64,000 nucleotides of DNA from NCBI GenBank assembly GCA_902777205.1, contig CACYSU010000009.1, positions 1 to 64,000 of the forward strand. Direction: 5' to 3'. Positions within the stretch are counted from its first letter, which is position 1. Each line of letters starts with the position of its first letter. The stretch comes from an uncultured Rhodospirillales bacterium (GTDB lineage: Bacteria > Pseudomonadota > Alphaproteobacteria > CAAGCB01 > CAG-977). Positions 9,262 through 18,275 of this stretch are shown one piece after another. Position numbers and translations under genes: made by a program. The notes beneath the pieces are model-generated. The model saw only the letters and a program-made list of their open reading frames with translations, did no database searches and was not told the origin of the DNA.

Positions 9262-9297
9262 CAAAAAAACGGCCTTGAGCAATGTCAAAGCCGTTTT
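9262..9297 (-). terminator. Rho-independent terminator after the HExxH gene
   Basis: On the minus strand AACGGC (9295-9290) pairs with GCCGTT (9273-9268), followed by a run of seven T. It closes the metallopeptidase transcript. Confidence 0.75.
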
Positions 9298-9315
9298 CTT
9301 TCTTATCGTTTCGCC

Positions 9316-10326
9316 TCAGCGGATCGCGCCGTTCTGCATTTTTTTCAACGCGGCGGTCAGCTTCTGTTCGTCCTTGACTTGCTGGATGATCAGCGCGCCG
9401 GTCGTTTTTTCGCCGTTCGGGCGGACGACGGCCACTTTGTCCATCCCCAGCTTTTCGGCGGAACGGCCGTATTTCGCCATATAGGGAATCAGCGCCTTGG
9501 CCAGTTTCTTGGCGTGTTCCTCTTTCAGCGACAGGTTTTCCGGCGCTTCCAGCGGTTTCGGGTCGGTCATGAACGGTTTGCCGTCGTAATCTTTGAAAAA
9601 CGCATTAACCATTTTCTTGGTCGATGTGTTTTTGGAGAAGTATTCCGGCTCCATTTCCTTTTGTTTTTTCAACGCGCGGGCGATGTATCCCATATATTGG
9701 ACATAGGATTTTTCATACGACGCTTTGACCGGCAGTTTGTACCACGTCATCAGCGCGTCGGCGCGCGCCTGTTCGACGCTGCCCGTTTCCTTGAACGTTT
9801 TTTCAAACGCGGTGCTCATCGGCGCGTAGCCCGATTTTTGGTGCGCGTCCCAAATCTTGGGGTTCTTTTCGCGCATTTCATGGGCGTAAGTGACTTCGGC
9901 GGCGCAAGCGTCGGCTTCGATCGCAAAACCGCTGGCCAAAAACGCTTTCGGCGTCATTTTCGGATCGGTCGCCTGCATCTGCGAATCCTGCCACGCGTGG
10001 CGGATTTCGTGCACCATGGTCACGGCCAGATCCTCGTTCGACATCCGTGGGTTCAAGGCGACGATGTTCTTGTCCGGAGAGAAGTATCCGTAATACTTCA
10101 TCTTTTCAAAGATCATCTTCGACCCTTTTTCTTCCAGAAATTCCAGCGTCTGGCGTCCCGTTTTGCTTTCGGACAGCATTTTTTTCAACGCTTCCATCCG
10201 TTGGGCGGATTGATCGACGCGCTGGCGTTTGAACGCTCTGGCCAAAGTGCGGTTGCCGGCGTTTTCGTGTCCGCTGGGGAAATTTGTCACGTTTCCGGCC
10301 GCCATGAATTCCTGATAACTTAACAT
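9316..10326 (-). CDS. HExxH putative metallopeptidase
   Basis: Protein of 336 residues with a zincin motif VHEIRHAWQDS (HExxH, His-Glu-x-x-His) near residue 115. Downstream FAIEADACAAEVTYAHEM supplies Glu residues that could be the third zinc ligand. No signal peptide is seen, so it is cytosolic or exported by a dedicated system. It recalls small alphaproteobacterial HExxH families such as DUF6782, but I cannot confirm the family. The start at 10326 has AGGAG 9 nt upstream; the frame stays open far upstream without conserved sequence. It has its own promoter and a hairpin overlapping the SD. Substrate unknown. Confidence 0.65.
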   Translation of the reverse strand: MLSYQEFMAAGNVTNFPSGHENAGNRTLARAFKRQRVDQSAQRMEALKKMLSESKTGRQTLEFLEEKGSKMIFEKMKYYGYFSPDKNIVALNPRMSNEDLAVTMVHEIRHAWQDSQMQATDPKMTPKAFLASGFAIEADACAAEVTYAHEMREKNPKIWDAHQKSGYAPMSTAFEKTFKETGSVEQARADALMTWYKLPVKASYEKSYVQYMGYIARALKKQKEMEPEYFSKNTSTKKMVNAFFKDYDGKPFMTDPKPLEAPENLSLKEEHAKKLAKALIPYMAKYGRSAEKLGMDKVAVVRPNGEKTTGALIIQQVKDEQKLTAALKKMQNGAIR

Positions 10327-10336
10327 AAGGGCATCT

Positions 10337-10353
10337 CCTAAAAAGACTTTAGG
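10337..10353 (-). promoter_or_regulatory. 5'UTR hairpin overlapping the Shine-Dalgarno
   Basis: Inverted repeat CCTAAA/TTTAGG with a 5-nt loop lies just before the start at 10326. On the transcript the second arm runs into the AGGAG ribosome-binding site and would partly hide it. Confidence 0.4.
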
Positions 10354-10356
10354 GGA

Positions 10357-10385
10357 AATATGGATGAAAACGGATTTTTTGTCAA
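10357..10385 (-). promoter_or_regulatory. Promoter of the HExxH gene
   Basis: On the minus strand TTGACA (10385-10380) and CATATT (10362-10357) are 17 nt apart. The -35 region reads GTTGACAAAAAATCC, nearly identical to sequence upstream of an HNH gene at 42980. Confidence 0.65.
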
Positions 10386-10417
10386 CTTTTTTTGTCGTAA
10401 AAACTTTATGTTTTTTT

Positions 10418-11665
10418 TTACAGGTAAAGTTCTTCGGGCGCGTATCCCTTGCCCGCCGCGCCGTTGTTGACAACGTGCATATACAGCTGGTACAGCTTCT
10501 GCGCCTTTTGCAGGGCGAAACCGACGACATCGCGCTGCGAATCGAACCCCTGCTGCGGGTCTATCACGGGCACCATGATGCGGATCACCGCCGTTTTGCC
10601 GTTTTCCTTAAACACCATGTCGTTATCGACATAGGGCTGGTACGGCGGCCGGATCATCGCCAACGTCGTCATGGCAAAGGACAAATCCATAAACCCTTGC
10701 GGCATTTTGTGAATGATCCGGACTTCGCGCGGAAATTCGTCGGGGGCGAATTCGACCCAAGCGGCCTCTTCGGCGCTGCCGGTCGGTTTTTTCATCCCCA
10801 GTTCGGGATAATACTGTTTGGCAAAGCCCTGCATATCCGCAAAAAACTTGCCGACGATCGTGTCTTCGGCTTCGCGGTATCCGGCCGGCAGGTTGAACAC
10901 GCCGCCGGGGAACACGCGGAAATCGGACACGGACGCCTTTTTCTTCGGCGCGGGGGGCAAAGCCGGTTCCGGTTCGGGCAAAGGTTGACGCGCCGGCTCC
11001 GATTGCGCCGGCGCGGCGTAAGAAGCCGCGGCCGGACGGTTCGTCTGCGCGGGGGCGGGCGGCTGCGGCGCGGCGGGGGCGTAAACCGGCGTTTGCGCTT
11101 TGGCGGCCATTTGCTGTTTGCGCATCACGCCCGTTCCCTGTTCGATCGCCTGACGGATCAGCGTCTTTTTATACGCGCACCGTTCCGGCGTCACGCTGTG
11201 CGTTTCGACGGCGGCGCGGGAAAACCACGTTTCGATTTCCTCGTAGCTGAGATAGCTGGAAAAATATTCCGACGGTTCCAAGCACGAAAAATAGGCCTGC
11301 GGTGAAAAAAGGCAGGTCAGATATTCATCCCACAATCCGTCCTGCACGCCCTTTTCGCCGAATTCAAAATAACGCTGCGCCTGCAGATTCTGTTTGGGCT
11401 GGTCGATTTTGTTTTCGATCAGGATGGCGCAGCGGCGGTGCGCGGACGCCTCTTCAAACACCAGCAGGATATCCACCGATCCCAACGGTTCCAGCGTCGG
11501 CGTGTGCCACGCCCCGATCAGGCGGCCGAATTGGCGCGTGCCGTTGTACAGCTTGCCGACCAGCCATTTCTTGAACGGGTCGGAGGACAGCATTTCCTCC
11601 AACAAAACCAGATCCATATCCCTTTCCGCCAACAGCGTAAAAGGCGGCGTCGATAAATCTATCAT
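10418..11665 (-). CDS. PD-(D/E)XK nuclease-superfamily protein
   Basis: Protein of 415 residues. The N-terminal domain carries a PD-(D/E)XK-type core: Asp in LGSVDILLVFE, then the Glu-x-Lys strand in CAILIENKIDQPKQ, then a helix with Q-x-x-RY (NLQAQRYFEF). This arrangement matches PDDEXK_4-like proteins associated with defence or DNA repair. A Pro/Ala-rich linker (about residues 190-240) joins it to a C-terminal alpha/beta domain (FRVFPGGVFNLPAG to YQLYMHVVNNG) of unknown function. No methylase or other restriction partner is adjacent. GGGTGA precedes the ATG. Nuclease activity is inference from the motif. Confidence 0.6.
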   Translation of the reverse strand: MIDLSTPPFTLLAERDMDLVLLEEMLSSDPFKKWLVGKLYNGTRQFGRLIGAWHTPTLEPLGSVDILLVFEEASAHRRCAILIENKIDQPKQNLQAQRYFEFGEKGVQDGLWDEYLTCLFSPQAYFSCLEPSEYFSSYLSYEEIETWFSRAAVETHSVTPERCAYKKTLIRQAIEQGTGVMRKQQMAAKAQTPVYAPAAPQPPAPAQTNRPAAASYAAPAQSEPARQPLPEPEPALPPAPKKKASVSDFRVFPGGVFNLPAGYREAEDTIVGKFFADMQGFAKQYYPELGMKKPTGSAEEAAWVEFAPDEFPREVRIIHKMPQGFMDLSFAMTTLAMIRPPYQPYVDNDMVFKENGKTAVIRIMVPVIDPQQGFDSQRDVVGFALQKAQKLYQLYMHVVNNGAAGKGYAPEELYL

Positions 11666-11745
11666 CAGTTTTCACCCGTTCAAAGCGCTTTATCCTTTTC
11701 TTATATAACGAAAAACGCCGTCAATCAAACACTAAAACAACCCTC

Positions 11746-11773
11746 TTGATTTTTTCAAAACAAGGCCTATATT
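11746..11773 (+). promoter_or_regulatory. Promoter of the MFS exporter gene
   Basis: TTGATT at 11746-11751 and TATATT at 11768-11773, spacer 16 nt, about 45 nt ahead of the start codon. Confidence 0.55.
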
Positions 11774-11817
11774 CCTTGCGCTTTTTACGAAAACGTCCGT
11801 TTTTAAAGAGGTGCCTG

Positions 11818-13020
11818 ATGCCGTCAACCGTCGCTGAAAAGCATAAAATTCCCGTCAAACAGTTTCTGCCGCTGCTGGGCGTCACCTGCGCGGCGTTCAT
11901 TTTCAACACGTCCGAATTCATGCCGATCGGCCTGCTGACCGACATCGCGGCCGATTTCCATATGACCGAAGCCGGCGCCGGACGCGTGATTTCGGTTTAC
12001 GCGTGGGTCGTCATGGCGTTGTCCCTGCCGTTGATGCTGCTGGTGTGCCGGATGGAAATGAAGCGGCTGATGCTGGCGACCGTCGCCGTTTTTTCAACGT
12101 GCCAGATGCTCTCCGCCGTTTCAACGGGCTTTGCCGGATTGATGGCGGCGCGAATCGGCGTCGCGTGCGCCCACGCCGTTTTCTGGTCGATCGCCGCGCC
12201 CATGGCCGTCCGGCTGGCGGCGGAGGAATTCCGTTCCAAAGCGTTGGGGATGATCGTCGCGGGAACGTCGATCGCGATGATCCTCGGCCTGCCGTTCGGG
12301 CGCATGATCGGGCTGGCGGTCGGGTGGCGCGCGACTTTCGCCGGCGTCGGCGCGTTCGGGTTCGCCGTGATGGCCTATCTGATGTTCGTCACGCCGCGTC
12401 TGTCCGGCGGACAATCCTTTTCCGTCAAACGGCTGCCGGAGCTGTTTAAAACGCCCGCGCTGGCCGGAATTTTCGCGCTGACGCTGACGACGGCGGGCGC
12501 GTATTACACGGCGTACAGCTATATCGAACCGTTTTTGCTGCAAACGGCGCGGCTGCCGGACGGGACGGTCACGGCCGTTTTGTCGGCGTTCGGCGCGTCG
12601 GGGCTGATCGGCAGCAAGCTGTTTTCAAAATATTACGACAAAGCGCCGCGCCTGTTTTTGAAATCGACCGTTTTCGCGATCGCCGCCGCGCTGCTGTCGC
12701 TTTACCCCGCGTCGGCCGGATTGCCGTTGATCGTTTTGCTGTTCGTTTTATGGGGAACGGCCGCCACCGCGTTCAACGCGGCGTGTCAGGCGCGTATCAT
12801 TCAGGAAACGGACGAAAGCGCGTCCGCCGTCGCCATGTCGATTTTTTCCGGTATTTTCAATATGGGAATCGCGGCGGGAACCATGTTCGGCGGCGCGGTC
12901 TGCACACATTACGCCCTAAGCCGTGTCGGATTTGCCGGTGCGCTGGTCATCCTGCCCGCGGTCGCGTTCATGATTTTCGCGGACGGAAAGCGCAAACGCG
13001 CCCTACAGCCCCAAGCCTGA
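11818..13020 (+). CDS. MFS transporter, SotB/AraJ-like (DHA1) exporter
   Basis: Inner-membrane H+-coupled exporter of 400 residues with about twelve membrane segments. The first segments contain FNTSEFMPIGLL, typical of the SotB/YdeA/AraJ sugar and drug efflux group, followed by a cytoplasmic MFS loop with RMEMKRL. The start at 11818 (MPSTVAEKHK) has AGAGG upstream; the longer frame to 11746 would place codons over the promoter. The last 18 nt overlap the convergent methyltransferase gene. Substrate (sugar, arabinose-like compound or drug) is not deducible. Confidence 0.88.
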   Translation: MPSTVAEKHKIPVKQFLPLLGVTCAAFIFNTSEFMPIGLLTDIAADFHMTEAGAGRVISVYAWVVMALSLPLMLLVCRMEMKRLMLATVAVFSTCQMLSAVSTGFAGLMAARIGVACAHAVFWSIAAPMAVRLAAEEFRSKALGMIVAGTSIAMILGLPFGRMIGLAVGWRATFAGVGAFGFAVMAYLMFVTPRLSGGQSFSVKRLPELFKTPALAGIFALTLTTAGAYYTAYSYIEPFLLQTARLPDGTVTAVLSAFGASGLIGSKLFSKYYDKAPRLFLKSTVFAIAAALLSLYPASAGLPLIVLLFVLWGTAATAFNAACQARIIQETDESASAVAMSIFSGIFNMGIAAGTMFGGAVCTHYALSRVGFAGALVILPAVAFMIFADGKRKRALQPQA

Positions 13021-13728
13021 ACGCATGATGTTTTCAGCCGCGGCGGTGCGCGATCCGTCCGGCATGGTCAAAGTGACGCCGGATTCCAAAACGGCCGGCG
13101 ATTTCACCCCTTTGCGCCCGACGATGATCACGCGTTTGGCGGGCTCGAACGCTTTCGTCCACACGGGGATGATCCGGATGCCGCCCAGCCGCCCGTGCAG
13201 CAGGGACAAAATCTCCGGCAGGCGGTCGGCGCGGTTGATCATCGCGAAACGTCCGCGCGCGTTGACATAGCGCAGACAGCCGTCAACCCATTCCCGCAGC
13301 GGACAGGCGGATTCCCGATGCGCCACGTCGCGCACCTTGTCCGGCGAGGGCTGATCCTCTAAAATAAACGGCGGGTTGGTCAGCACCCAGTCGTACGCCC
13401 CCGTCGGGACGCCTTCGACCGTTTTGGCGCGGATGTCGCCCGAAAACAGGCGCACCCTGTCCCCCAAACCGTTCAGCGCGATGTTTTCGCGCGCCAGTTC
13501 GGCCATTTCGGGCTGCAATTCGATTCCGTCCGCGAAAACGTCCGGACACCGCGCCGCCAAGCACAGCGCGACCGCCCCCGTCCCCGCGCCGACATCCAGA
13601 ACGCGCGCGTTTTTTTCGGGACGCGCGGCCGCCGCCAGCAGCACCGCGTCGCCGGTTGCCCTGTACCCGTCCACCGGTTGGCGCAGTTTTATCTTTCCGC
13701 CCAAAAAATCGTCCGTCGTAAAATCCAT
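13003..13728 (-). CDS. TrmN6-like tRNA1(Val) adenine-N6 methyltransferase
   Basis: SAM-dependent N6-adenine methyltransferase of 241 residues, similar to TrmN6/YfiC, which methylates A37 of tRNA-Val. Residues about 11-30 (GGKIKLRQPVDGYRATGDAV) match the conserved N-terminal block of the family. The SAM loop reads VLDVGAGTGAVALCLA, and the N6-adenine motif NPPF is present in WVLTNPPFILED. The start at 13728 (MDFTTDDFLGG) has GAGGGGG upstream; the much longer open frame is not conserved. It is convergent with the MFS gene (18-nt overlap) and divergent from metK. Confidence 0.82.
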   Translation of the reverse strand: MDFTTDDFLGGKIKLRQPVDGYRATGDAVLLAAAARPEKNARVLDVGAGTGAVALCLAARCPDVFADGIELQPEMAELARENIALNGLGDRVRLFSGDIRAKTVEGVPTGAYDWVLTNPPFILEDQPSPDKVRDVAHRESACPLREWVDGCLRYVNARGRFAMINRADRLPEILSLLHGRLGGIRIIPVWTKAFEPAKRVIIVGRKGVKSPAVLESGVTLTMPDGSRTAAAENIMRSGLGL

Positions 13729-13808
13729 TCCGCCCCCTCTTTCCGCCGCAGGATAAGGGGTCTTTCCCGCGTCGGCAAGAAAAATCCGGATCGACCGCCG
13801 CCCCGCCT

Positions 13809-13823
13809 TTAACCTTTGCCTAA
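13809..13823 (+). promoter_or_regulatory. CtrA-box-like motif upstream of metK
   Basis: TTAA-N7-CTAA matches the alphaproteobacterial CtrA site TTAA-N7-TTAA at seven of eight positions. It is embedded in two direct copies of TAACCTTTG (13810-13818 and 13821-13829) with an 11-nt period. A one-mismatch match of this size can occur by chance. Confidence 0.25.
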
Positions 13824-13848
13824 CCTTTGGCGGATAGGATCGGAACGG

Positions 13849-13871
13849 TGAAAGCCGCGCTTTCATTTTTT
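13849..13871 (+). terminator. Attenuator-like hairpin in the metK leader
   Basis: TGAAAG (13849-13854) pairs with CTTTCA (13860-13865), with loop CCGCG, directly followed by six T. It lies 23 nt before the metK start, where it could act as a weak intrinsic terminator or attenuator. No upstream plus-strand gene needs a terminator here. I could not match a known SAM riboswitch class. Confidence 0.4.
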
Positions 13872-13893
13872 CAGGACAAGAGGAGTACATTTT

Positions 13894-15063
13894 ATGCGAA
13901 AAAGTTACCTGTTCACCAGCGAATCCGTATCCGAAGGGCATCCCGACAAAGTTTGCGACAGCATTTCCGACACTTTGCTGGATCTGTTCCTGACCCACGA
14001 TCCGCAGGCGCGTTCCGCCGTCGAAACCATGGCGACGACCGACCGCGTGATCATCTGCGGCGAAGCCCGCCTGCCCGAAACCGTTGACAAACGGATGATG
14101 GAGGACGCGATCCGCCAATGCATCAAGCAAATCGGCTATGAACAGAAAGGGTTCGACTGGCAGACCGTCGAAATCCAGAATTATCTGCACAAACAATCGT
14201 CGGACATCGCGCGCGGCGTTGACGAAACCGACGACAAAGAGGAAGGCGCGGGCGATCAGGGCATCATTTTCGGTTACGCGACAAACGAACTGGCGGGCGC
14301 GGAGCTGTCCCCCGCCACGCTGTTTCTGTCCCACGGCATTTTAAAAGAGCTGGCGCGCCTGCGTCATTCGGGCGAAATCAAATGGCTGCGCCCCGACGCG
14401 AAAAGTCAGGTGACTTTGCGCTATGAAAACGGCCGTCCCGTCGATGTCGATTCGATCGTCGTTTCCACCCAGCACACCGAAGACGTCCCCTATGACGAGA
14501 TCCGCGAAACCGTGCGCGGCGTCGTCAACAAGCTGCTGCCCGACGGGTGGTCGGTCGCGGATGAAAAGTTTTACGTCAACCCGACGGGGCGTTTCGTGAC
14601 GGGCGGCCCCGACGGCGATACGGGATTGACCGGACGCAAGATCATCGTCGATTCCTACGGCGGCGCGGTGGCGCACGGCGGCGGCGCGTTTTCCGGCAAA
14701 GACCCGACGAAGGTCGATCGTTCCGCGGCCTATGCCGCGCGCTATCTGGCCAAAAACATCGTCGCGGCCGGTTTGGCCGACAAAGCGGTGATCCAGCTGG
14801 CCTACGCGATCGGCGTGGCGCGGCCTCTGGCCGTTTATCTGGACACGTTCGGAACGTGCAAGGTTGACGAAGACAAACTGGAACGTTTGTTGCCCGAAAT
14901 CATGGATCTGACGCCGCGCGGCATCCGGACGCATTTGAAATTGAACCGGCCGATCTATCTGCCGACATCGCGTTACGGCCATTTCGGCCGCACACCGGAT
15001 GTTGAAGGGGCTTTTCCGTGGGAAAAAACGGATCTGGCCGACGCGCTGAAGGCCGCCTTTTAA
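13894..15063 (+). CDS. metK: S-adenosylmethionine synthase
   Basis: Cytosolic enzyme making S-adenosylmethionine from methionine and ATP, 389 residues, the family's usual length. The N-terminal [18 protein letters not shown] holds the ATP-binding residues. The [12 protein letters not shown] motif, the glycine-rich P-loop-like [18 protein letters not shown] and the C-terminal YGHFGR are present. AGAGGAG precedes the start. trmB follows after 15 nt, so the methyl-donor synthase is probably co-transcribed with a methyltransferase that uses its product. Confidence 0.98.
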   Translation: MRKSYLFTSESVSEGHPDKVCDSISDTLLDLFLTHDPQARSAVETMATTDRVIICGEARLPETVDKRMMEDAIRQCIKQIGYEQKGFDWQTVEIQNYLHKQSSDIARGVDETDDKEEGAGDQGIIFGYATNELAGAELSPATLFLSHGILKELARLRHSGEIKWLRPDAKSQVTLRYENGRPVDVDSIVVSTQHTEDVPYDEIRETVRGVVNKLLPDGWSVADEKFYVNPTGRFVTGGPDGDTGLTGRKIIVDSYGGAVAHGGGAFSGKDPTKVDRSAAYAARYLAKNIVAAGLADKAVIQLAYAIGVARPLAVYLDTFGTCKVDEDKLERLLPEIMDLTPRGIRTHLKLNRPIYLPTSRYGHFGRTPDVEGAFPWEKTDLADALKAAF

Positions 15064-15078
15064 AACGGGGACAAGGGA

Positions 15079-15813
15079 ATGGAAGAAAACAAAGTCAGGG
15101 ATTACCGGTTTTACGGCCGCCGCAAGGGAAAAAAGCTGAAACCGTCGCGCGAAGTGCTGCTGGACGCTTTCCTGCCCAAAGTGCGGCTGAACGTCGCGGG
15201 GGAAAACGTCGATCCCGCCGCGTGTTTTTCCGTTCCCGTCAAATCCGTGTGGCTGGAAATCGGGTTCGGCGGCGGCGAACATCTGGCGGAACAAAGCGCG
15301 CGCCGCCCCGACACGGGCTTTATCGGGGCGGAGGTGTTTTTGAACGGCATCACATCCCTGCTGACCCATTTGACCGGCAAGGAACGCAGCGGCGACGTTG
15401 ACGAAACCGTCGGGCTGAAAGCGGGGCGCGTTGACAACGTGCGCGTTTACGACAACGACGTGCGCGACATCCTGCCGAAATTCAAAGACGCCTGTTTTGA
15501 CCGCGTCTATGTCCTGTTCCCCGACCCGTGGCCGAAACGCAAACACGCCGGCCGCCGTTTCATCGGTCCGAAAAACCTGCCCGTTCTGGCGCGGCTGCTG
15601 AAATCCGGCGGCGAGCTGCGAATCGCCAGCGACGACATGAACTACATCCGCTGGTCGCTGGAACACCTGATGAAATCGGACGATTTTGAATGGACGGCGC
15701 AAACCGCCGACGATTGGCGCAAACCGCCCGCGGATTGGGTGAACACGCGCTACGAATTGAAAGCGTTGGCCAAAGGCAAAAAGCCCGTCTATCTGGTTTT
15801 CAAAAGAAAGTGA
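15079..15813 (+). CDS. trmB: tRNA (guanine-46-N7)-methyltransferase
   Basis: SAM-dependent enzyme forming m7G46 in the tRNA variable loop, 244 residues. The alphaproteobacterial N-terminus RDYRFYGRRKGKKL, the SAM-binding WLEIGFGGGEHLAEQ, the catalytic Asp in LFPDPWPKRKHAGRRF and the terminal NTRYELKAL motif are all present. It lies 15 nt downstream of metK and 4 nt upstream of the STAS gene, probably one transcript. Confidence 0.95.
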   Translation: MEENKVRDYRFYGRRKGKKLKPSREVLLDAFLPKVRLNVAGENVDPAACFSVPVKSVWLEIGFGGGEHLAEQSARRPDTGFIGAEVFLNGITSLLTHLTGKERSGDVDETVGLKAGRVDNVRVYDNDVRDILPKFKDACFDRVYVLFPDPWPKRKHAGRRFIGPKNLPVLARLLKSGGELRIASDDMNYIRWSLEHLMKSDDFEWTAQTADDWRKPPADWVNTRYELKALAKGKKPVYLVFKRK

Positions 15814-15817
15814 CGCC

Positions 15818-16129
15818 ATGATCGTTTCCGTCAGAACATCCCCCGCCGAACGCGAATTTTTCATCAAAGGCGATTTCACCTCCGACGACGAAAGCCGGTT
15901 TTTCGACGTATTCGTGCAGATCCGGTCCATGACGGAACGGTGTCTGGCGTTCAACCTGTCGCTGTGCGCCACCGTCGATTCCGCCGCGATGGGGATGCTG
16001 ATCGTCGCCGCGCAGGAAGCCGCCAAACGCAACGCCGCGCGCGTCATTCGCAACGCCCCCGCCGCCGTCGTCGAGAAAATGAAAACGGCCGGTTTTGACA
16101 ATTTTTATCTTTTTCAATCCGGATCTTAA
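15818..16129 (+). CDS. STAS-domain protein (anti-sigma factor antagonist-like)
   Basis: Cytosolic single-domain STAS protein of 103 residues. The central FNLSLCATVDSAAMGMLIVA matches the beta-strand/helix of SpoIIAA/RsbV-type antagonists, with Ser in VDSAAMG at the usual phospho-acceptor site. Family members are toggled by a serine kinase anti-sigma factor, but no kinase gene is adjacent. It follows trmB by 4 nt. Partner and pathway are unknown. Confidence 0.75.
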   Translation: MIVSVRTSPAEREFFIKGDFTSDDESRFFDVFVQIRSMTERCLAFNLSLCATVDSAAMGMLIVAAQEAAKRNAARVIRNAPAAVVEKMKTAGFDNFYLFQSGS

Positions 16130-16197
16130 AAAAAAACTTGCCCGACGGCGCGGGATTTGATATGTCTTGACCATACATTCTTATAGTTTCTATGAGG

Positions 16198-16223
16198 GTG
16201 GGCTGAAAAGCCCGCTTTTTTTT
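16198..16223 (+). terminator. Terminator-like hairpin just upstream of rimP
   Basis: GGGCT-GAAA-AGCCC extended by a G-U and a G-C pair, followed by eight T, ends about 20 nt before the rimP start. It may terminate the metK-trmB-STAS transcript or act as an attenuator in the rimP leader, where such hairpins are commonly seen in alphaproteobacteria. Confidence 0.7.
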
Positions 16224-16244
16224 ATGGTAAGAACCGGAGGACGA

Positions 16245-16727
16245 ATGACTCTGAACGACACGCTGAACGATCTGGTGGCACCGGTGTGCGCCGGCATGGG
16301 CTATGACATTGTGCGGATGCAGCTTTCGCGCAAGGTTTTGCAAATCATGGCGGAACGCGCGGACGGACGCCCCATGACCGTCGAGGACTGCGCCGCGCTG
16401 AGCCGCGCGATTTCTCCGGTATTGGATGAACACGACCCGATCGAGGACGATTACACGCTGGAGGTCAGCTCTCCCGGAATTGACCGCCCGTTGGTGAAAT
16501 TGAACGATTTCGACCGGTTCAAAGGGTTTGAAGCCAAATTGGAAACCGTCGTCCTGATTGACGGCAGGAAACGTTTTTCCGGCCGTTTGCAGGGCATTGA
16601 CGGTTCCGACGTCGTTTTGACGTTCAACGGCGCCGACATCCGCGTCCCGTTCGACCAAATCGCCAAGGCGAAGCTGGTTCTGACGGACGAATTGTTGGCG
16701 GCTTGCGCTTCGCAGTCAGAGGAATAA
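16245..16727 (+). CDS. rimP: Ribosome maturation factor RimP
   Basis: Cytosolic 30S subunit assembly factor of 160 residues. The alpha/beta N-terminal domain contains MTVEDCAALSRAISPVLD and LEVSSPGIDRPL, the family signature, and a C-terminal SH3-like barrel follows. The ATG at 16245 has CCGGAGG upstream; the open frame from 16167 would run through the T-run of the leader hairpin. First gene of the rimP-nusA-ylxR-infB-rbfA operon. Confidence 0.95.
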   Translation: MTLNDTLNDLVAPVCAGMGYDIVRMQLSRKVLQIMAERADGRPMTVEDCAALSRAISPVLDEHDPIEDDYTLEVSSPGIDRPLVKLNDFDRFKGFEAKLETVVLIDGRKRFSGRLQGIDGSDVVLTFNGADIRVPFDQIAKAKLVLTDELLAACASQSEE

Positions 16728-16739
16728 AGGAAACACACT

Positions 16740-18275
16740 ATGGAAAATACGGCAGCTTTACCGCGTCCGGAATTGTTGCAGGTGGCCGACGCCGTCGCCC
16801 GCGACAAAGGCATCGACAGGGACGAAGTCCTGACCGCGATGGAATTCGCGATTCAAAAGGCGGGACGTTCCAAATTCGGTTTGGAACACGACATCCGCGC
16901 TTCGATCGACCGCAAAAACGGCGCGATCACCATGGCCCGCTATATCGAAGTCGTTCCCGACGACGCCGAAATCGAAAACGAAGCCGCGCAGATCACCGTG
17001 ACCAAGGCGCGCAAGAAAAATCCGTCGCTGCAGGCCGGCGATTTCATCGTCGATCCCCTGCCCCCGATTGATTTCGGCCGCATCGCCGCCCAGACCGCCA
17101 AGCAGGTCATCGTGCAGAAAGTCCGCGACGCCGAACGCATCCGCCAGTACAACGAATACAAAGACCGCATCGGCGAAATCGTCAACGGCATCGTCAAACG
17201 CGTCGAAACGGGCAACATCATCGTTGACATGGGCCGCGCCGAAGCCGTTTTGCGCTGGGACGAACTGATCCCCCGCGAACAATTCCACAACGGCGACCGC
17301 ATCCGCGCCTATCTGATGGACGTGCGTCAGGAACCCCGCGGCCCGCAAATCTTCCTGTCCCGCACGCATCCGCAGTTCATGGCGAAGCTGTTCGCGCAGG
17401 AGGTTCCGGAAATCTATGACGGCGTGATCGAAATCAAAGCCGTCGCCCGCGACCCCGGATCGCGCGCGAAAATGGCCGTCACGGCGTCCGATTCGTCGAT
17501 CGACCCCGTCGGCGCGTGCGTCGGCATGCGCGGCGTGCGCGTTCAGGCCGTCGTGACCGAACTGCAGGGCGAAAAGGTTGACATCATCCAATGGTCGCCC
17601 GATCCCGCCGTGTTCATCGTCAACGCTTTGGCGCCCGCCGAAGTCGTCAAGGTCGTTTTGGACGAGGAAGCCCACAGGATCGAAGTCGTCGTTCCCGACG
17701 AACAGCTTTCGCTGGCGATCGGCCGCCGCGGCCAGAACGTGCGTCTGGCTTCGCAGCTGACCGGATGGTACATCGACATCCTGACCGAAGCCGAAGAATC
17801 CGAACGCCGCCAGAGCGAAGTCAAAGTCCGCACGCAGCTGTTCATGGACGCTTTGGACGTTGACGACGTGATCGCGCACCTGCTGGTGGGCGAAGGATTC
17901 ACGTCCGTCGGCGAAATCGCTTTCGTCCCGCTGTCGGAAATCACGTCGATCGAAGGATTCGACGAAGACATCGCCGCCGAATTGCAGAACCGCGCGAAGG
18001 CCTATGTTGAAAAACAGAACGCCGAATTCGCCGTCCGCAGCAAGGAATTGGGCGTTGACGCCAGCCTGATCAACTTTGACGGACTGGATCAGGACAAGAT
18101 CGTCAAATTGGCCGAAAAAGGCGTGAAAACGCTGGACGACTTTGCCGATCTGGCCAACGACGAACTGTTGGACATTCTGGGTGAAAACACAATGACGGCG
18201 CATGATGCCGACGCGCTGATCCTGAAAGCGCGCGAAAAACTGGGTTGGTTTGCCGATGACGGTGAAAAAGCCTGA
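16740..18275 (+). CDS. nusA: Transcription termination/antitermination factor NusA
   Basis: RNA polymerase-associated elongation factor, 511 residues. Domains in order: N-terminal RNAP-binding domain ([20 protein letters not shown]), S1 domain near residues 140-205 ([19 protein letters not shown]), KH1 and KH2 ([35 protein letters not shown]), and two C-terminal acidic helix-hairpin repeats typical of proteobacteria ([28 protein letters not shown]). AAAGGAA precedes the start. Its 3' end overlaps the next gene by 20 nt. Confidence 0.97.
   Translation: MENTAALPRPELLQVADAVARDKGIDRDEVLTAMEFAIQKAGRSKFGLEHDIRASIDRKNGAITMARYIEVVPDDAEIENEAAQITVTKARKKNPSLQAGDFIVDPLPPIDFGRIAAQTAKQVIVQKVRDAERIRQYNEYKDRIGEIVNGIVKRVETGNIIVDMGRAEAVLRWDELIPREQFHNGDRIRAYLMDVRQEPRGPQIFLSRTHPQFMAKLFAQEVPEIYDGVIEIKAVARDPGSRAKMAVTASDSSIDPVGACVGMRGVRVQAVVTELQGEKVDIIQWSPDPAVFIVNALAPAEVVKVVLDEEAHRIEVVVPDEQLSLAIGRRGQNVRLASQLTGWYIDILTEAEESERRQSEVKVRTQLFMDALDVDDVIAHLLVGEGFTSVGEIAFVPLSEITSIEGFDEDIAAELQNRAKAYVEKQNAEFAVRSKELGVDASLINFDGLDQDKIVKLAEKGVKTLDDFADLANDELLDILGENTMTAHDADALILKAREKLGWFADDGEKA

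Noticed and set aside
13729-13893. SAM-II or SAM/SAH riboswitch upstream of metK
   Set aside because: The leader is short and I found no conserved core of a known SAM class; only a simple hairpin with T6 was supportable.
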